A stretch of DNA of 9,556 nucleotides from an uncultured Clostridium sp. (GCA_947244675.1 CAMXLV010000065.1:1-9556), one strand, 5' to 3'; numbered from the stretch's first letter, positions 1-6,710 are shown. Notes: generated from the sequence alone by a model not told the origin. Made by a program: numbers and translations.

Positions 1-262
1 TATGAAGGCAAGAAAAAAGATTTTTTGAGTATTGAGCTAAGTCATATTTAGAAGCAACTGTAATGACATTCTTTCCACTATAAAACTTAGCATTTTCCTG
101 ACAGCAAAGAATAATAGGAGTTATATGTTTGGAACACAAAGATAGGATACAATGAACCATTTCATCATTATCATTAGAATAAACCAAGGAAGAAGGAACA
201 TTTAATTGATAATGTTTTCTGTTAGAGCTAGGTAAAATAGAATTATGATTTTTTTCTACCAT
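1..262 (-). CDS. C-terminal Sua5 domain of threonylcarbamoyl-AMP synthase, frameshifted fragment, cut by window edge
   Basis: This reading frame is the missing C-terminal half of the YrdC-domain gene beside it. The frame is open from 262 to the left edge (87 codons seen). It carries the RKHY linker motif (residues 15-18), then a strand-helix-strand pattern and a segment NVITVASKYDL followed by NLFSCLH (residues 65-87). That order matches the accessory Sua5 domain of long enzymes such as Bacillus YwlC, which packs on the catalytic domain. The ATG at 262 overlaps the end of the YrdC frame by 20 bases and has no convincing ribosome site, so separate translation would need coupling. Removing one A from the A7 run (minus strand, 255-249) fuses both parts into one normal-looking protein. 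The last residues of the domain lie outside the window. The family match is from memory of motifs, not a search. Confidence 0.75.
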   Translation of the reverse strand, partial: MVEKNHNSILPSSNRKHYQLNVPSSLVYSNDNDEMVHCILSLCSKHITPIILCCQENAKFYSGKNVITVASKYDLAQYSKNLFSCLH

Positions 263-893
263 AACTTTTCCGTGCAATTTGTTCAATTTGTTTAGGCAAA
301 ATAGCTCCAGGTCTTAAAATATGAGGAATACCATCTATTACTTTGACGATCGTAGACTCTAAACCGAATTCACAGATTCCACCATCAATAGCAAAATCTA
401 AGGAATTAGAGAATTCATCAATAATATCAATAAAATTTGTTCCACTAAGTTTGCCAGAAATATTGGCACTAGGAGCAGCAATAGGAACATTAGCTAAAGA
501 CACTAAATCTTTAGCAATCATTCCACTTGGCATACGAACACCTACGAAATCAGAATTTGCAGTTACAATAGAAGGTACGCAATTTTTTTTCTTCAAAATA
601 ATGGTAAAAGGCCCAGGAAAAAAAGCTTCCATCAATTGATATTCAAGAGGAGAAATATCTTTTGCAATCGATTCGATCATTGTTAAATTATTGACTAAAA
701 GATTGACAGGATTACTTTTATTTCGTTTTTTAATTTGATAAATTCTTTCAACAGCTCTTACATCTAAACCATTTGTACCAATACCATAGACTGTTTCTGT
801 AGGAAACAAACATAATTTGCCAGACTGGATGCCTGAGGCAAAACGTTTTAATGTTGATTGCTCAAAATTATTTTTTACATCTAAAATTTCCAA
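243..893 (-). CDS. L-threonylcarbamoyladenylate synthase, YrdC catalytic domain (Sua5/YwlC type)
   Basis: Enzymes of this family make threonylcarbamoyl-AMP from threonine, bicarbonate and ATP. TsaBDE then uses it to form t6A37 on ANN-decoding tRNAs. Counting from the in-frame ATG at 902, the protein shows FPTETVYGIG (33-42), the basic KKRNKSNP substrate loop (58-65), FPGPFTIILKK (95-105), the nucleotide-binding SANISG run (145-150) and GLESTIVKV with LRPGAIL near the end. All of these are YrdC hallmarks. I start it at the TTG at 893: the AGAAAGG ribosome site abuts the ATG at 902 but is nine bases from this TTG. The frame stops at TCA TAA just after an A7 run, while the expected Sua5 domain continues in the overlapping frame, so this looks like a frameshifted long-form enzyme. 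The YrdC domain alone could still work, as in short TsaC proteins. The gene has its own divergent promoter. Confidence 0.9.
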   Translation of the reverse strand: MEILDVKNNFEQSTLKRFASGIQSGKLCLFPTETVYGIGTNGLDVRAVERIYQIKKRNKSNPVNLLVNNLTMIESIAKDISPLEYQLMEAFFPGPFTIILKKKNCVPSIVTANSDFVGVRMPSGMIAKDLVSLANVPIAAPSANISGKLSGTNFIDIIDEFSNSLDFAIDGGICEFGLESTIVKVIDGIPHILRPGAILPKQIEQIARKSYGRKKS

Positions 894-923
894 AAATATC
901 ATCCTTTCTAGCTATTTTACTTA

Positions 924-952
924 ATTATACAATGAATTAAAATAGATTGCAA
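924..952 (-). promoter_or_regulatory. Predicted sigma-A promoter of the Sua5/YrdC gene
   Basis: On the minus strand, TTGCAA (952-947) and TATAAT (929-924) are separated by exactly 17 bases. Transcription would begin near 917, just upstream of the AGAAAGG ribosome site. The -35 hexamer is palindromic and is also the -35 of the opposite promoter. Confidence 0.65.
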
Positions 953-974
953 ATAAAAAGCAATATGGTATAAT
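947..974 (+). promoter_or_regulatory. Predicted extended -10 sigma-A promoter of the AlkD-like gene
   Basis: TTGCAA (947-952), a 16-base spacer and TATAAT (969-974) preceded by TG at 966-967 make an extended -10 promoter. The start would be near 981, giving a leader of about 23 bases that contains the GGAGG site. It shares its -35 box with the divergent promoter. Confidence 0.65.
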
Positions 975-1003
975 AAAGACATCTTAAATTTGGAGGAACC
1001 ATA

Positions 1004-1693
1004 ATGATGAAACAAAAAATAAAAGAAAAACTATTGGAATTAGCTGATTCCCATTATAAAGAGTTTCAGATTAAACTATGTCCAGGAACAGAAAATATCC
1101 TAGGAGTAAGAGTACCAGTACTTAGGAAGTATGCTAAAGAATTAGCCAAAGAAAATGAAATACAAGAACTAATTAATCAAATAGATAACCAATATTATGA
1201 AGAAATAATGTTACAAGGGATGTTAATTGGATTAGAAAAAAAAGACATAAACATTGTAGAAAAACAAATAGAAGAATTTGTTCCTAAAATAGATAATTGG
1301 GCAGTATGTGATGTTTTTTGTAGTGGGTTGAAAATCACTAAAAAATATAAAAGTGAAATGTGGAAATTTATACAAAAATATAAAAAATCTCAAAAAGAAT
1401 TTGAAAATAGATTTTTTGTTGTTATGATGTTAAGTTTTTATATAGAAGATGAATATCTACAAGAAGATTTAAAAATATTAGAAAAAATAGAAAACAAAAG
1501 CTATTATGTGCAAATGGCAGTAGCATGGGCTATATCTATTTGTTTGATCAAATTTTATGATAAAACATTAGCCTATTTAAAACAAGCAAATTTAGATAAA
1601 TTTACTTATAACAAAGCTTTACAAAAGGCGATTGAATCCTATCGTATTACAGAGGAACAAAAACAATTATTAAGAGAAATGAAAAAATATTGA
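1004..1693 (+). CDS. AlkD-like DNA alkylation repair protein (HEAT-repeat glycosylase family)
   Basis: The 229-residue all-helical protein resembles AlkD-family enzymes, which remove alkylated bases such as N3- and N7-alkylpurines without flipping the base. Visible family signatures are GTENILGVRVPVLRKYAKEL near the N-terminus (28-47), IDNWAVCDVFCSG around the conserved Asp-Asn-Trp (96-108), YYVQMAVAWAISIC (167-180) and NKALQKAIESYRI (203-215). There is no signal peptide or membrane segment, so it should act in the cytoplasm. The start is supported by TGGAGG at 991-996 ahead of ATG 1004; a second ATG follows at once and is equally possible. Length is typical of the family. The following gene begins 48 bases on, with a candidate promoter but no terminator between, so read-through is likely. 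Substrate specificity cannot be read from sequence, and some family members have no shown glycosylase activity. Confidence 0.85.
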   Translation: MMKQKIKEKLLELADSHYKEFQIKLCPGTENILGVRVPVLRKYAKELAKENEIQELINQIDNQYYEEIMLQGMLIGLEKKDINIVEKQIEEFVPKIDNWAVCDVFCSGLKITKKYKSEMWKFIQKYKKSQKEFENRFFVVMMLSFYIEDEYLQEDLKILEKIENKSYYVQMAVAWAISICLIKFYDKTLAYLKQANLDKFTYNKALQKAIESYRITEEQKQLLREMKKY

Positions 1694-1718
1694 AAATTAA
1701 AAAAAATAATGATATAGT
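1690..1718 (+). promoter_or_regulatory. Possible promoter of the GH18 gene
   Basis: TTGAAA (1690-1695, overlapping the upstream stop codon), 17 bases, then TATAGT (1713-1718). Transcription would start near 1725, only a few bases before the GAGGAGG ribosome site. In DNA this AT-rich such matches can be chance. Confidence 0.4.
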
Positions 1719-1741
1719 TAGATCTTGAGGAGGAGAAAAAA

Positions 1742-2164
1742 ATGAAAAAAGAAACAAAACAACCAAAAAGAATGGTAAAAGAAGAAGTAGAAAAACAAAA
1801 AAAGAAAATAGGAAAAATATTTCTCACTATAGTGGCTATCATAGCAATAGCATTAATAGCAATCATTGCAAATGATTTTATTATATTAGATAAAAACAAA
1901 ACAACTAATTTAGTAATTAACAACAAAAATGTAACGTCCAACTTAAAAAATGATATTATAATAGAAAACAACATAATATATCTTTCTAAGCAGGATATAG
2001 CTAATTTCTTTGACAAATATATTTACAATGAGAAAGAATCTAACCAAATTATAACAACTTATGATAAAAAAATAGCTACAATTGGATTTGAAAAAAATAC
2101 TATAACTATTAATGGATCTAAAAAAAGTATTTATGCACATGCTATCCAAAAAGATAACATATAA
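1742..2164 (+). CDS. N-terminal part of a membrane-anchored GH18 protein, ended by an in-frame TAA
   Basis: This is the first 140 codons of a gene whose full extent is 1742-3454. A GAGGAGGAG ribosome site (1727-1735) fixes the start. A Lys-rich cytoplasmic head (1-24) is followed by one hydrophobic helix (about 27-45, IFLTIVAIIAIALIAIIA), which acts as an uncleaved anchor and places the rest outside the cell. Residues after about 55 resemble the copper-amine-oxidase N-terminal-like domain found on clostridial wall proteins (VINNKNVTSNL, IIYLSKQDIANFFDKYI). The frame stops at TAA 2162-2164. The next in-frame codons read YLPISE and run directly into the ATG at 2183, continuing the same domain. 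So this is one gene with a nonsense codon rather than two genes. If the stop is real, only an anchored stub is made from this start. Confidence 0.8.
   Translation: MKKETKQPKRMVKEEVEKQKKKIGKIFLTIVAIIAIALIAIIANDFIILDKNKTTNLVINNKNVTSNLKNDIIIENNIIYLSKQDIANFFDKYIYNEKESNQIITTYDKKIATIGFEKNTITINGSKKSIYAHAIQKDNI
2162..2164 (+). other. In-frame TAA interrupting the GH18 gene
   Basis: Codons on both sides are in the same frame and read QKDNI, stop, YLPISEMKDVYNIE. The downstream motif is the expected end of the same domain. No frameshift is needed to join the halves; only this one codon must be a sense codon. Confidence 0.8.
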
Positions 2165-2182
2165 TATTTACCAATCTCAGAA

Positions 2183-3454
2183 ATGAAAGATGTTTATAAC
2201 ATAGAAATTCAAAATAGAGAAGAAACAAAAGTAGTAATGATAGATTCTTTGGAAAAGGAGCAAAAAAGAGCAATTGTTTCAGCTAATGTAGCAGTTAAAT
2301 CTTCTACTAATATCATAGCAAAAACAGTAGATAGAGTAAAAAAAGGAGAAAGTGTTATTGTTATATCATCTGATAAAGGAAAGGCAAGAATAAGAACAGA
2401 AAATGGAAAGTTAGGATATATAAAAACTGACAAATTAGAAAATGAATACCAAGTTCGTGAAAACATGGAAGAAGAAAAACAAATTGAAGGAAAAATCAAC
2501 TTAACATGGGATTATTATTCAAAATATGGATCAGCGCCAGAGCGTGAAGGAACAACAATTGAAGGAGTCAATGTTGTATCACCAGCATTTTTTTATTTAG
2601 ATGAGAAAGGAAACTTTAAAGAAAATATCGGAAATAAGGGACAAGCTTATATTGAATGGGCACATACAAATGGCTATCGAGTTTGGCCAATGGTTTCCAA
2701 TAGTGAAGCAGCAACAAAAAGTTTAGAGATTACATCAAATATTGTAAATAGTTATGAAAAGAGACAAGAATTAATTGAAAATATTGTAAATGCTTGTGTC
2801 AAATATAAATTAGATGGTATTAACATAGACTTTGAAAATATGAAACAAGAAGACAAGGATATGTTTTCAAGATTTATTATTGAATTAACACCAAGACTAA
2901 AAGAAATGGGAGTAGTAACATCTGTTGATGTAACAGCACCAGATGGAGGAGAGACTTGGTCAATGTGTTTTGACAGACATGTAATAGGTGATGTAGCAGA
3001 TTATATTGTATTTATGGCATATGATGAATATGGTGTCTCTAGTACAAAAGCAGGAACAACAGCTGGATATGACTGGGTTAAACTAAGCTTAAACAAATTT
3101 TTAAAAACAGAAGAGATCGAATCAGATAAAATTATTTTAGCAATACCATTTTATACCAGAGTTTGGACAACTGACAGTGAAGGAAAAGTAACTAGCAACA
3201 CAGTTTCCATGAAAAATACAAATAAAGTAATACCAGAAGGAACACAAAAACAGTGGGATGATAACTTAAAACAGAACTATGTAGAATATACCGAAGAGGG
3301 AAAGAAAAAACAAATATGGATTGAAGATATAGACTCTTTAAAAGAAAAAATGTCATTAATTACTCAAAATAACTTAGCAGGTGTTGGATCATGGCAAAAA
3401 GGAATGGAAAGTGATGAAGTATGGGAAATGATAAAAAAAGAGTTAGCATTATAA
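2183..3454 (+). CDS. Family-18 glycoside hydrolase with SH3 domain, C-terminal part of the interrupted gene
   Basis: This 423-residue frame contains the end of the amine-oxidase-like domain (1-24), a bacterial SH3-type domain (about 32-87, ANVAVKSS through GYIKTDKL) and a GH18 TIM barrel (about 104-423). The catalytic strand reads LDGINIDFEN, with Asp211, Asp216 and the acid Glu218 in place, as in YaaH/SleL-type N-acetylglucosaminidases. YIVFMAYDEYG (274-284) and the final GVGSWQKGME strand fit the same barrel. The likely substrate is peptidoglycan or another GlcNAc polymer outside the membrane. A role at the spore or cell wall is inference; sigH lies just downstream. The ATG at 2183 has no good ribosome site and lies inside a domain, so it is probably not a true start. 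Made alone, this part would lack the membrane anchor. No terminator follows. Confidence 0.85.
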   Translation: MKDVYNIEIQNREETKVVMIDSLEKEQKRAIVSANVAVKSSTNIIAKTVDRVKKGESVIVISSDKGKARIRTENGKLGYIKTDKLENEYQVRENMEEEKQIEGKINLTWDYYSKYGSAPEREGTTIEGVNVVSPAFFYLDEKGNFKENIGNKGQAYIEWAHTNGYRVWPMVSNSEAATKSLEITSNIVNSYEKRQELIENIVNACVKYKLDGINIDFENMKQEDKDMFSRFIIELTPRLKEMGVVTSVDVTAPDGGETWSMCFDRHVIGDVADYIVFMAYDEYGVSSTKAGTTAGYDWVKLSLNKFLKTEEIESDKIILAIPFYTRVWTTDSEGKVTSNTVSMKNTNKVIPEGTQKQWDDNLKQNYVEYTEEGKKKQIWIEDIDSLKEKMSLITQNNLAGVGSWQKGMESDEVWEMIKKELAL

Positions 3455-3479
3455 AATAGACAAAAAACCTAAAAACTGC

Positions 3480-3508
3480 TTGACAATGCGAAAAATCATA
3501 GATATAAT
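3480..3508 (+). promoter_or_regulatory. Perfect-consensus sigma-A promoter of sigH
   Basis: TTGACA (3480-3485), a 17-base spacer and TATAAT (3503-3508) match consensus at all twelve positions. Transcription should begin near 3515. It therefore rules out any sigH start codon upstream of that point. Confidence 0.85.
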
Positions 3509-3545
3509 GGTAAAAAAGCACATTGTGGAGGGATACAGAACAAAT

Positions 3546-4196
3546 ATGCAAAACGAAAAAGTATATTATACATCAAATCAATATGAATGTTTAACAGATG
3601 AGCAAATCGTATCAAAAATAAAAGAAGGGGACGAAAAAGCCTTATCATACTTATTAGAAAAATACAAAAATTTAGTCAATGTAAAAGTAGGAAAATACTT
3701 CATTATAGGAGCAGAAAAAGAAGACATTGTGCAAGAAGGGATGATAGGTTTATTTAAAGCCATAAAAAGCTTTAAAGAAGAAAAACAAAATACCTTCAAA
3801 TCATTTGCGAATATATGTATAGAAAGACAATTAATAACAGCCATAAAAAGTTCAAATAGACAAAAACATATGCCATTGAACTCTTATTTATCATTAAATA
3901 CAGCAGCTTATGACAATAGTGAAGAAGATAGTGTTGAATTAATCGATACATTTAACAGCAAAACAGTAGAAGATCCATTAGAAACTATTATGAAAAAAGA
4001 ATATTATAGTGAAATAGAAAATGCAGTAAACAAATCACTAAGCAAATTTGAAAAACAGGTATTAGATAGATTTATAAAAGGAGAAAGCTATATGGCAATT
4101 GCCAAAAGATTAGATTCACCAGTAAAATCAGTAGATAATGCCATGCAAAGAATTAGAAAAAAAGCTATAAAAAATATGTTTTATGAAGAAGAATAA
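3546..4196 (+). CDS. sigH: RNA polymerase sigma factor SigH (sporulation / transition-state sigma-70 family)
   Basis: SigH directs RNA polymerase to early sporulation and transition-phase genes in Bacillus and Clostridia. The 216-residue protein has region 1.2/2.1 (LTDEQIVSKIKEGDEKAL, 16-33), the core-binding and -10 recognition region 2 (EDIVQEGMIGLFKAIKSF through FANICIERQLITAIK, 59-101), the QKHMPLNSYLSLN segment typical of SigH (106-118) and a region 4 helix-turn-helix (about 169-207). The frame is open from 3480, but the consensus promoter occupies 3480-3508. The first usable start after the predicted transcription start is ATG 3546, preceded by GGAGGG at 3527-3532. The 13-base spacing is long, yet this start gives the usual SigH length (Bacillus has 218). 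The strong promoter implies basal vegetative expression; Bacillus also controls SigH through AbrB and proteolysis, which the sequence does not show. A terminator follows. Confidence 0.92.
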   Translation: MQNEKVYYTSNQYECLTDEQIVSKIKEGDEKALSYLLEKYKNLVNVKVGKYFIIGAEKEDIVQEGMIGLFKAIKSFKEEKQNTFKSFANICIERQLITAIKSSNRQKHMPLNSYLSLNTAAYDNSEEDSVELIDTFNSKTVEDPLETIMKKEYYSEIENAVNKSLSKFEKQVLDRFIKGESYMAIAKRLDSPVKSVDNAMQRIRKKAIKNMFYEEE

Positions 4197-4222
4197 AAAA
4201 GATATCTTTCTATACAAGAATA

Positions 4223-4250
4223 AAAGGATTAGGGAAAAACCTAATCCTTT
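4223..4250. terminator. Bidirectional terminator between sigH and tRNA-Thr
   Basis: A perfect 11-bp stem, AAAGGATTAGG with CCTAATCCTTT, closes a 6-base loop. On the plus strand it is followed by a weak T-rich stretch, on the minus strand by TTTTATTCTTGT. It lies between convergent sigH and tRNA-Thr and can serve both. Confidence 0.75.
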
Positions 4251-4273
4251 CAATTTAATGTTTAATAAAAGTT

Positions 4274-4349
4274 TGGGGCTTCCAACGGGAATTGAACCCG
4301 TGACCTCTACCTTACCAAGGTAGCACTCTACCAACTGAGCTATGGAAGC
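4274..4349 (-). tRNA. tRNA-Thr (anticodon GGT)
   Basis: The 76-base minus-strand sequence folds as a canonical cloverleaf: acceptor GCTTCCA with TGGAAGC, D arm around AGTTGGTA, anticodon stem CTACC/GGTAG with loop TTGGTAA, and T arm ACGGG-TTCAATT-CCCGT. CCA is encoded. Anticodon GGT (plus-strand 4314-4316) reads ACC and, by wobble, ACT. The base before CCA, the discriminator, is C, which I believe is unusual for tRNA-Thr. The gene is divergent from thrS, whose T-box leader should sense it. Confidence 0.95.
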
Positions 4350-4377
4350 AAATAAAAAAATTCAAAAATACTGTTTC

Positions 4378-4406
4378 ATTATACAACAAGAAATAAAAAA
4401 AGTAAA
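4378..4406 (-). promoter_or_regulatory. Predicted promoter of tRNA-Thr
   Basis: On the minus strand TTTACT (4406-4401) and TATAAT (4383-4378) are 17 bases apart. The predicted start near 4371 leaves a short 5' leader for RNase P. The -35 box is a four-of-six match. Confidence 0.55.
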
Positions 4407-4415
4407 CAATTTCTA

Positions 4416-4444
4416 TTGACTTTTTTTAAAAAATACATTAAAAT
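4416..4444 (+). promoter_or_regulatory. Predicted promoter of the thrS leader
   Basis: TTGACT (4416-4421), 17 bases, then TAAAAT (4439-4444). The start would be near 4451, just ahead of the T-box stem I. Its -35 box lies nine bases from that of the divergent tRNA-Thr promoter. Confidence 0.65.
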
Positions 4445-4450
4445 TATATT

Positions 4451-4705
4451 GGAAAGTAAAAATAAATAAAAACGAGTAAGAGAAAAAGTATGGTAAAAGT
4501 TACTTAAACAAGAGAAAATTGGTCATGGGCTGGAAGCCAATTTAAGAGAACCTACCAGAAAAACTACCTCTTCAAAAGTTCCTAGTGAATAAGCTAGGCG
4601 GAAAAGAACCGTTAGCATCTTAAAAATTAAGCAAAAAATAGGATGGAACCGTGTAAATAATTGCACTCCTATGGATAATAATAAATATCCATGGGAGTGT
4701 TTTTT
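4451..4705 (+). promoter_or_regulatory. Threonine T-box riboswitch leader of thrS
   Basis: The leader switches thrS on when uncharged tRNA-Thr builds up. The T-box core AGGATGGAACCGTG lies at 4640-4653. Stem I can be drawn from AAGAG/CTCTT (4478-4482 with 4568-4572) through TGGTA/TACCA to an apical AATTGG/CCAATT hairpin (4517-4522 with 4537-4542). The specifier is most likely ACC at 4550-4552, after GAGA, a threonine codon. A stem III hairpin, CCTAG/CTAGG, lies at 4581-4598. The antiterminator pairs ATAGGA (4638-4643) with TCCTAT (4667-4672) and GTG (4651-4653) with CAC (4664-4666), with the TGGAACC bulge between them. Those same 3' bases also form the 5' arm of the terminator, so the two folds exclude each other. 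The gene-free stretch 4350-4777 consists of the divergent promoters, this leader and the thrS ribosome site. Confidence 0.92.
4664..4705 (+). terminator. T-box-controlled intrinsic terminator
   Basis: A 14-bp stem from CACTCCTATGGATA (4664-4677) and TATCCATGGGAGTG (4686-4699), with one G-U pair and an 8-base loop, is followed by six T (4700-4705). Its 5' arm overlaps the antiterminator. Confidence 0.92.
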
Positions 4706-4777
4706 GATGATTTGAATAATAAAGAAAAAAACATCAATAAGAACAAAATGGATAAGAAATAGAAGGAGGAATTTAAA

Positions 4778-6703
4778 ATGATACAAATATCATTAAAAGA
4801 TGGATCAATATTAGAGGTACAAGAAGGATCTACCATATTAGAAGTAGCCAAAAAAATTAGTGAAGGATTAGCAAGAAATGCAACTTGTGGAGAAATAAAT
4901 GGTGAAGTAAGAGACTTAAGACACCAACTACAAAAAGATTGTAATTTAGTTATTCATACTTTTCAAGAAGAAGACATTGAAGGTAAAAAAGCATATTGGC
5001 ATACAACATCACATATTATGGCACAAGCAGTAAAAAGACTATTTCCAGAAGTTAAACTTGCAATAGGTCCAGCCATTGATGAAGGATTTTATTATGATTT
5101 TGATGTTGAAAAACCATTTACAGATGAAGACAAAGAAAAAATAGAAGAAGAAATGAAAAAAATCATAAAAGAAGATATAGAAATTGAAAGATTTTCTTTA
5201 ACTAAAAAAGAAGCAATAGAACTTATGAAAGATGAGCCATACAAAGTAGAACTAATACAAGATTTAAAAGAAGGAGAAGAAATTAGTTTCTACAAACAAG
5301 GAGATTTTACTGACCTTTGTGCAGGACCTCATTTAGAAAGCACAGGAAAAGTAAAAACAATAAAAATTTTATCTTCATCAGGAGCATATTGGAAAGGTAG
5401 TGAAAAAAATAAAATGCTACAAAGAATTTATGCGATATCTTTTCCAAAAGCAAGTATGTTGCAAGAACACTTAGAATTATTAGAAGAAGCAAGACAAAGA
5501 GATCATAGAAAAATAGGAAAAGAACAAGAACTATTTATGACACATGAATTAGTAGGATCTGGACTTCCTATGTATTTACCAAATGGAGCAACAATAAGAA
5601 GGATTTTAGAGAGATATATTGCTGATAAAGAAGTAGCATTAGACTACAAACATGTATATACACCATCACTTGCCAATGTTGAATTATACAAAACAAGTGG
5701 ACATTGGGATCATTACAAAGAAGATATGTTCCCTGTTATGAAAATGGAGAACGAAGAAATTGTTTTAAGACCAATGAACTGTCCACATCATATGCTAATC
5801 TATAAAAACAAATTACATTCTTATCGTGATCTACCAATTAGAATTGGAGAATTAGCACATGATTTTCGTTATGAATCAAGTGGTAGTGTATGTGGGCTTG
5901 AAAGAGTACGTGAAATGTGTCAAAATGATGCACATATCTTTGTTACACCAGAACAAATCAAAGAAGTTTTTGGAGAAGTAGTAAAACTAATTTTAGCTGT
6001 TTATGAAGACTTTGGATTCAGCAATTACACATTTCGTTTATCATTAAGAGACAAAAACAACAAAGAAAAGTATTTTGATGATGATAAAATGTGGGAAATA
6101 GCAGAAAGTCAATTAAGAGAGATTTTAACAGAATTAGGAATTAATTTTTATGAGGCGACGGGAGAAGCAGCTTTTTATGGGCCAAAACTAGATGTTCAAA
6201 TTAAAACAGCAATTGGTCATGATGTAACAATATCTACTTGTCAATTAGACTTTTTATTACCACAAAGATTTGAATTAGAATATATAGGAGAAGATGGGCA
6301 AGCACATAGACCAGTTGTTATCCATAGAGCTATTTTAGGAACATTTGATAGATTTTTATCTTTCTTAATTGAAGAATACAAAGGAGCATTTCCAACATGG
6401 CTTGCTCCAACACAAGTAAAAATCTTACCAATTACAGATAAGCAACATACATATGCCAAAGAGATAAAAGAACAACTAGTAAAAAAAGGAATTCGAGTAG
6501 CATTAGATGATAGAAATGAAAAAGTAGGATATAAAATTAGAGAAGCCCAATTAGAAAAAGTACCATATATGTTAGTAATAGGGGAAAAAGAAGTAGAACA
6601 CAAAAACGTTGCAATTCGTTCCAGAAAAGAAGGAGACGAAGGTGTTATGAAAACAGAAGACTTCTTAGAAAAAATAGTAAAAGAAATTGAAAACAAAAAA
6701 TAA
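4778..6703 (+). CDS. thrS: Threonyl-tRNA synthetase
   Basis: This enzyme charges tRNA-Thr with threonine and edits mis-attached serine. The 641-residue protein is full length with every domain in order. These are an N-terminal TGS domain (1-62); the editing domain (about 65-225) with HTTSH (His75, His79) and CAGPH (Cys181, His185); a class II catalytic core (about 240-540); and the anticodon-binding domain (about 545-641, KILPITDKQ and LDDRNEKVGYKIREAQ). The zinc ligands are Cys335 in MNCPHH, His386 in DAHIF and His516 in VIHRAI. Motif 2 is FRYESSGS with Arg364, and motif 3 is HRAILGTFDRFLSFLIEEY. AAGGAGG precedes the ATG by eight bases. Expression is controlled by the T-box leader. A terminator-like hairpin follows, then ychF. 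I see nothing degenerate in it, in contrast to three other genes here. Confidence 0.98.
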   Translation: MIQISLKDGSILEVQEGSTILEVAKKISEGLARNATCGEINGEVRDLRHQLQKDCNLVIHTFQEEDIEGKKAYWHTTSHIMAQAVKRLFPEVKLAIGPAIDEGFYYDFDVEKPFTDEDKEKIEEEMKKIIKEDIEIERFSLTKKEAIELMKDEPYKVELIQDLKEGEEISFYKQGDFTDLCAGPHLESTGKVKTIKILSSSGAYWKGSEKNKMLQRIYAISFPKASMLQEHLELLEEARQRDHRKIGKEQELFMTHELVGSGLPMYLPNGATIRRILERYIADKEVALDYKHVYTPSLANVELYKTSGHWDHYKEDMFPVMKMENEEIVLRPMNCPHHMLIYKNKLHSYRDLPIRIGELAHDFRYESSGSVCGLERVREMCQNDAHIFVTPEQIKEVFGEVVKLILAVYEDFGFSNYTFRLSLRDKNNKEKYFDDDKMWEIAESQLREILTELGINFYEATGEAAFYGPKLDVQIKTAIGHDVTISTCQLDFLLPQRFELEYIGEDGQAHRPVVIHRAILGTFDRFLSFLIEEYKGAFPTWLAPTQVKILPITDKQHTYAKEIKEQLVKKGIRVALDDRNEKVGYKIREAQLEKVPYMLVIGEKEVEHKNVAIRSRKEGDEGVMKTEDFLEKIVKEIENKK

Positions 6704-6710
6704 TTATACT

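Noticed and set aside
249..255. Programmed -1 frameshift at the A AAA AAA heptamer in the Sua5 gene
   Set aside because: The heptamer is in the canonical phase, but a -1 shift leads to a frame that soon stops. The Sua5 domain needs a +1 (or -2) shift, and no stimulatory signal was evident.
343..639. Plus-strand open frame of 98 codons
   Set aside because: It lies wholly inside the Sua5/YrdC gene on the opposite strand, has no ribosome site and no recognisable domain.
2162..2164. Reassigned UAA codon (variant genetic code)
   Set aside because: YrdC, sigH, thrS, ychF and the LPKTG gene all end naturally at TAA, so UAA works as a stop in this genome.
4128..4334. Minus-strand open frame of 68 codons
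   Set aside because: It begins in the tRNA-Thr gene, reads through the terminator and ends within sigH. Its VTGSIPVGSP motif is the familiar false translation of a tRNA T arm.
6241..6696. Minus-strand frame of 151 codons
   Set aside because: Antisense to the highly conserved C-terminus of thrS; no start signal and no family resemblance.
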